Shown piece by piece: positions 63,932-64,000 of a stretch of DNA of 64,000 nucleotides. Made by a program: the position numbers and the translations under genes. The stretch is taken from contig NZ_LQOX01000131.1 of NCBI RefSeq assembly GCF_002102175.1, forward strand, positions 80,032-144,031, written 5' to 3'. Under the pieces are notes generated by a model. It was not told the DNA's origin. It saw nothing but the letters and a program-made list of their open reading frames with translations, and did not search any database. Within the stretch, counting starts at the first letter, position 1. Each line of letters starts with the position of its first letter. This DNA comes from Mycobacterium gastri. Lineage in GTDB: Bacteria > Actinomycetota > Actinomycetes > Mycobacteriales > Mycobacteriaceae.

Positions 63932-64000
63932 TTACCAGCCGCGCTCGGCGAGCCGGTGCGGCTGGGCGATCTGTTCGACGTTGATGCCCACCATCGGCTC
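63932..64000 (-). CDS. 3' end of an unidentified gene
   Basis: On the reverse strand a frame open at the right edge reads EPMVGINVEQIAQPHRLAERGW then stop (TAA at 63932-63934). Only 22 codons are visible. I do not recognise the family with confidence. It converges on the DHDPR-like gene 27 bp away. Confidence 0.5.
   Translation of the reverse strand, partial: EPMVGINVEQIAQPHRLAERGW

Noticed and set aside
1..64000. tRNA or rRNA genes
   Set aside because: No cloverleaf or rRNA-like conserved segment noticed in the intergenic intervals.

Overview
The window is chromosomal DNA of a slowly growing Mycobacterium. The evidence is the high GC content, many GTG starts, two PPE genes, Tat/lipobox lipoproteins, and a gene order that follows (from memory) the M. 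tuberculosis H37Rv block from about Rv2851c down to Rv2781c. It is not M. tuberculosis itself: the CRISPR system between echA16 and the CocE/NonD hydrolase gene is of another type, and the last 5 kb differ. All comparisons with other genomes are from memory; nothing was searched.

Layout. 1-5.8 kb: acetyltransferase, chelatase, cobO, cobB and cysG (cobalamin/siroheme). 5.8-11.8 kb: efpA, a sterol-desaturase-like gene that appears frameshifted at its 3' end, proS, and two reverse-strand envelope/ferritin-like genes. 12.0-18.5 kb: the translation/transcription block rimP-nusA-ylxR-infB-rbfA-nrnA. 18.5-19.2 kb: a dinF remnant with its middle deleted. 19.3-23.4 kb: ugpAEBC, an ABC importer for glycerophosphodiesters. 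23.5-28.0 kb: echA16, two PPE genes, and DUF2277 and DUF1802 genes.

28.0-40.8 kb: a complete type I-G (formerly I-U) CRISPR-Cas module: cas3 with a C-terminal HD domain, csx17/cas8g, csb1/cas7, csb2 (cas5-cas6), fused cas4-cas1, cas2, a leader with a candidate promoter, and an array of 52 recognisable 36-bp repeats plus a 53rd decayed one. The module is bracketed by perfect 96-bp direct repeats (27905-28000 and 40815-40910). Each copy contains the overlapping 3' ends of the DUF1802 gene (+) and the hydrolase gene (-), so both genes stay intact. The simplest reading is that the module was inserted as one unit between two convergent, overlapping genes. M. tuberculosis carries its unrelated type III-A system in the same interval, so this is probably a recurrent site for CRISPR-Cas turnover in mycobacteria.

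40.8-49.2 kb: hydrolase, a membrane/secreted protein, a frameshifted small gene, a DUF1023 hydrolase, two tandem LppV lipoproteins, a metallophosphoesterase, pptT and truB. 49.2-58.6 kb: ltp1, fadE21, sirR (-), ribF, rpsO, lppU, gpsI (PNPase), pepR. 58.6-64 kb: nitronate monooxygenase and an oxidative cluster (di-iron-type protein, split flavin/ferredoxin reductase, Rieske oxygenase, DHDPR-like dehydrogenase).

Four genes look broken (sterol desaturase, dinF, Rv2798c-like, ferredoxin reductase). Two of these lesions are one-base contractions of three-base homopolymers, so sequencing error must be excluded. Many genes have a TANNNT -10 element 5-8 nt before a GTG/ATG, the signature of mycobacterial leaderless transcripts.
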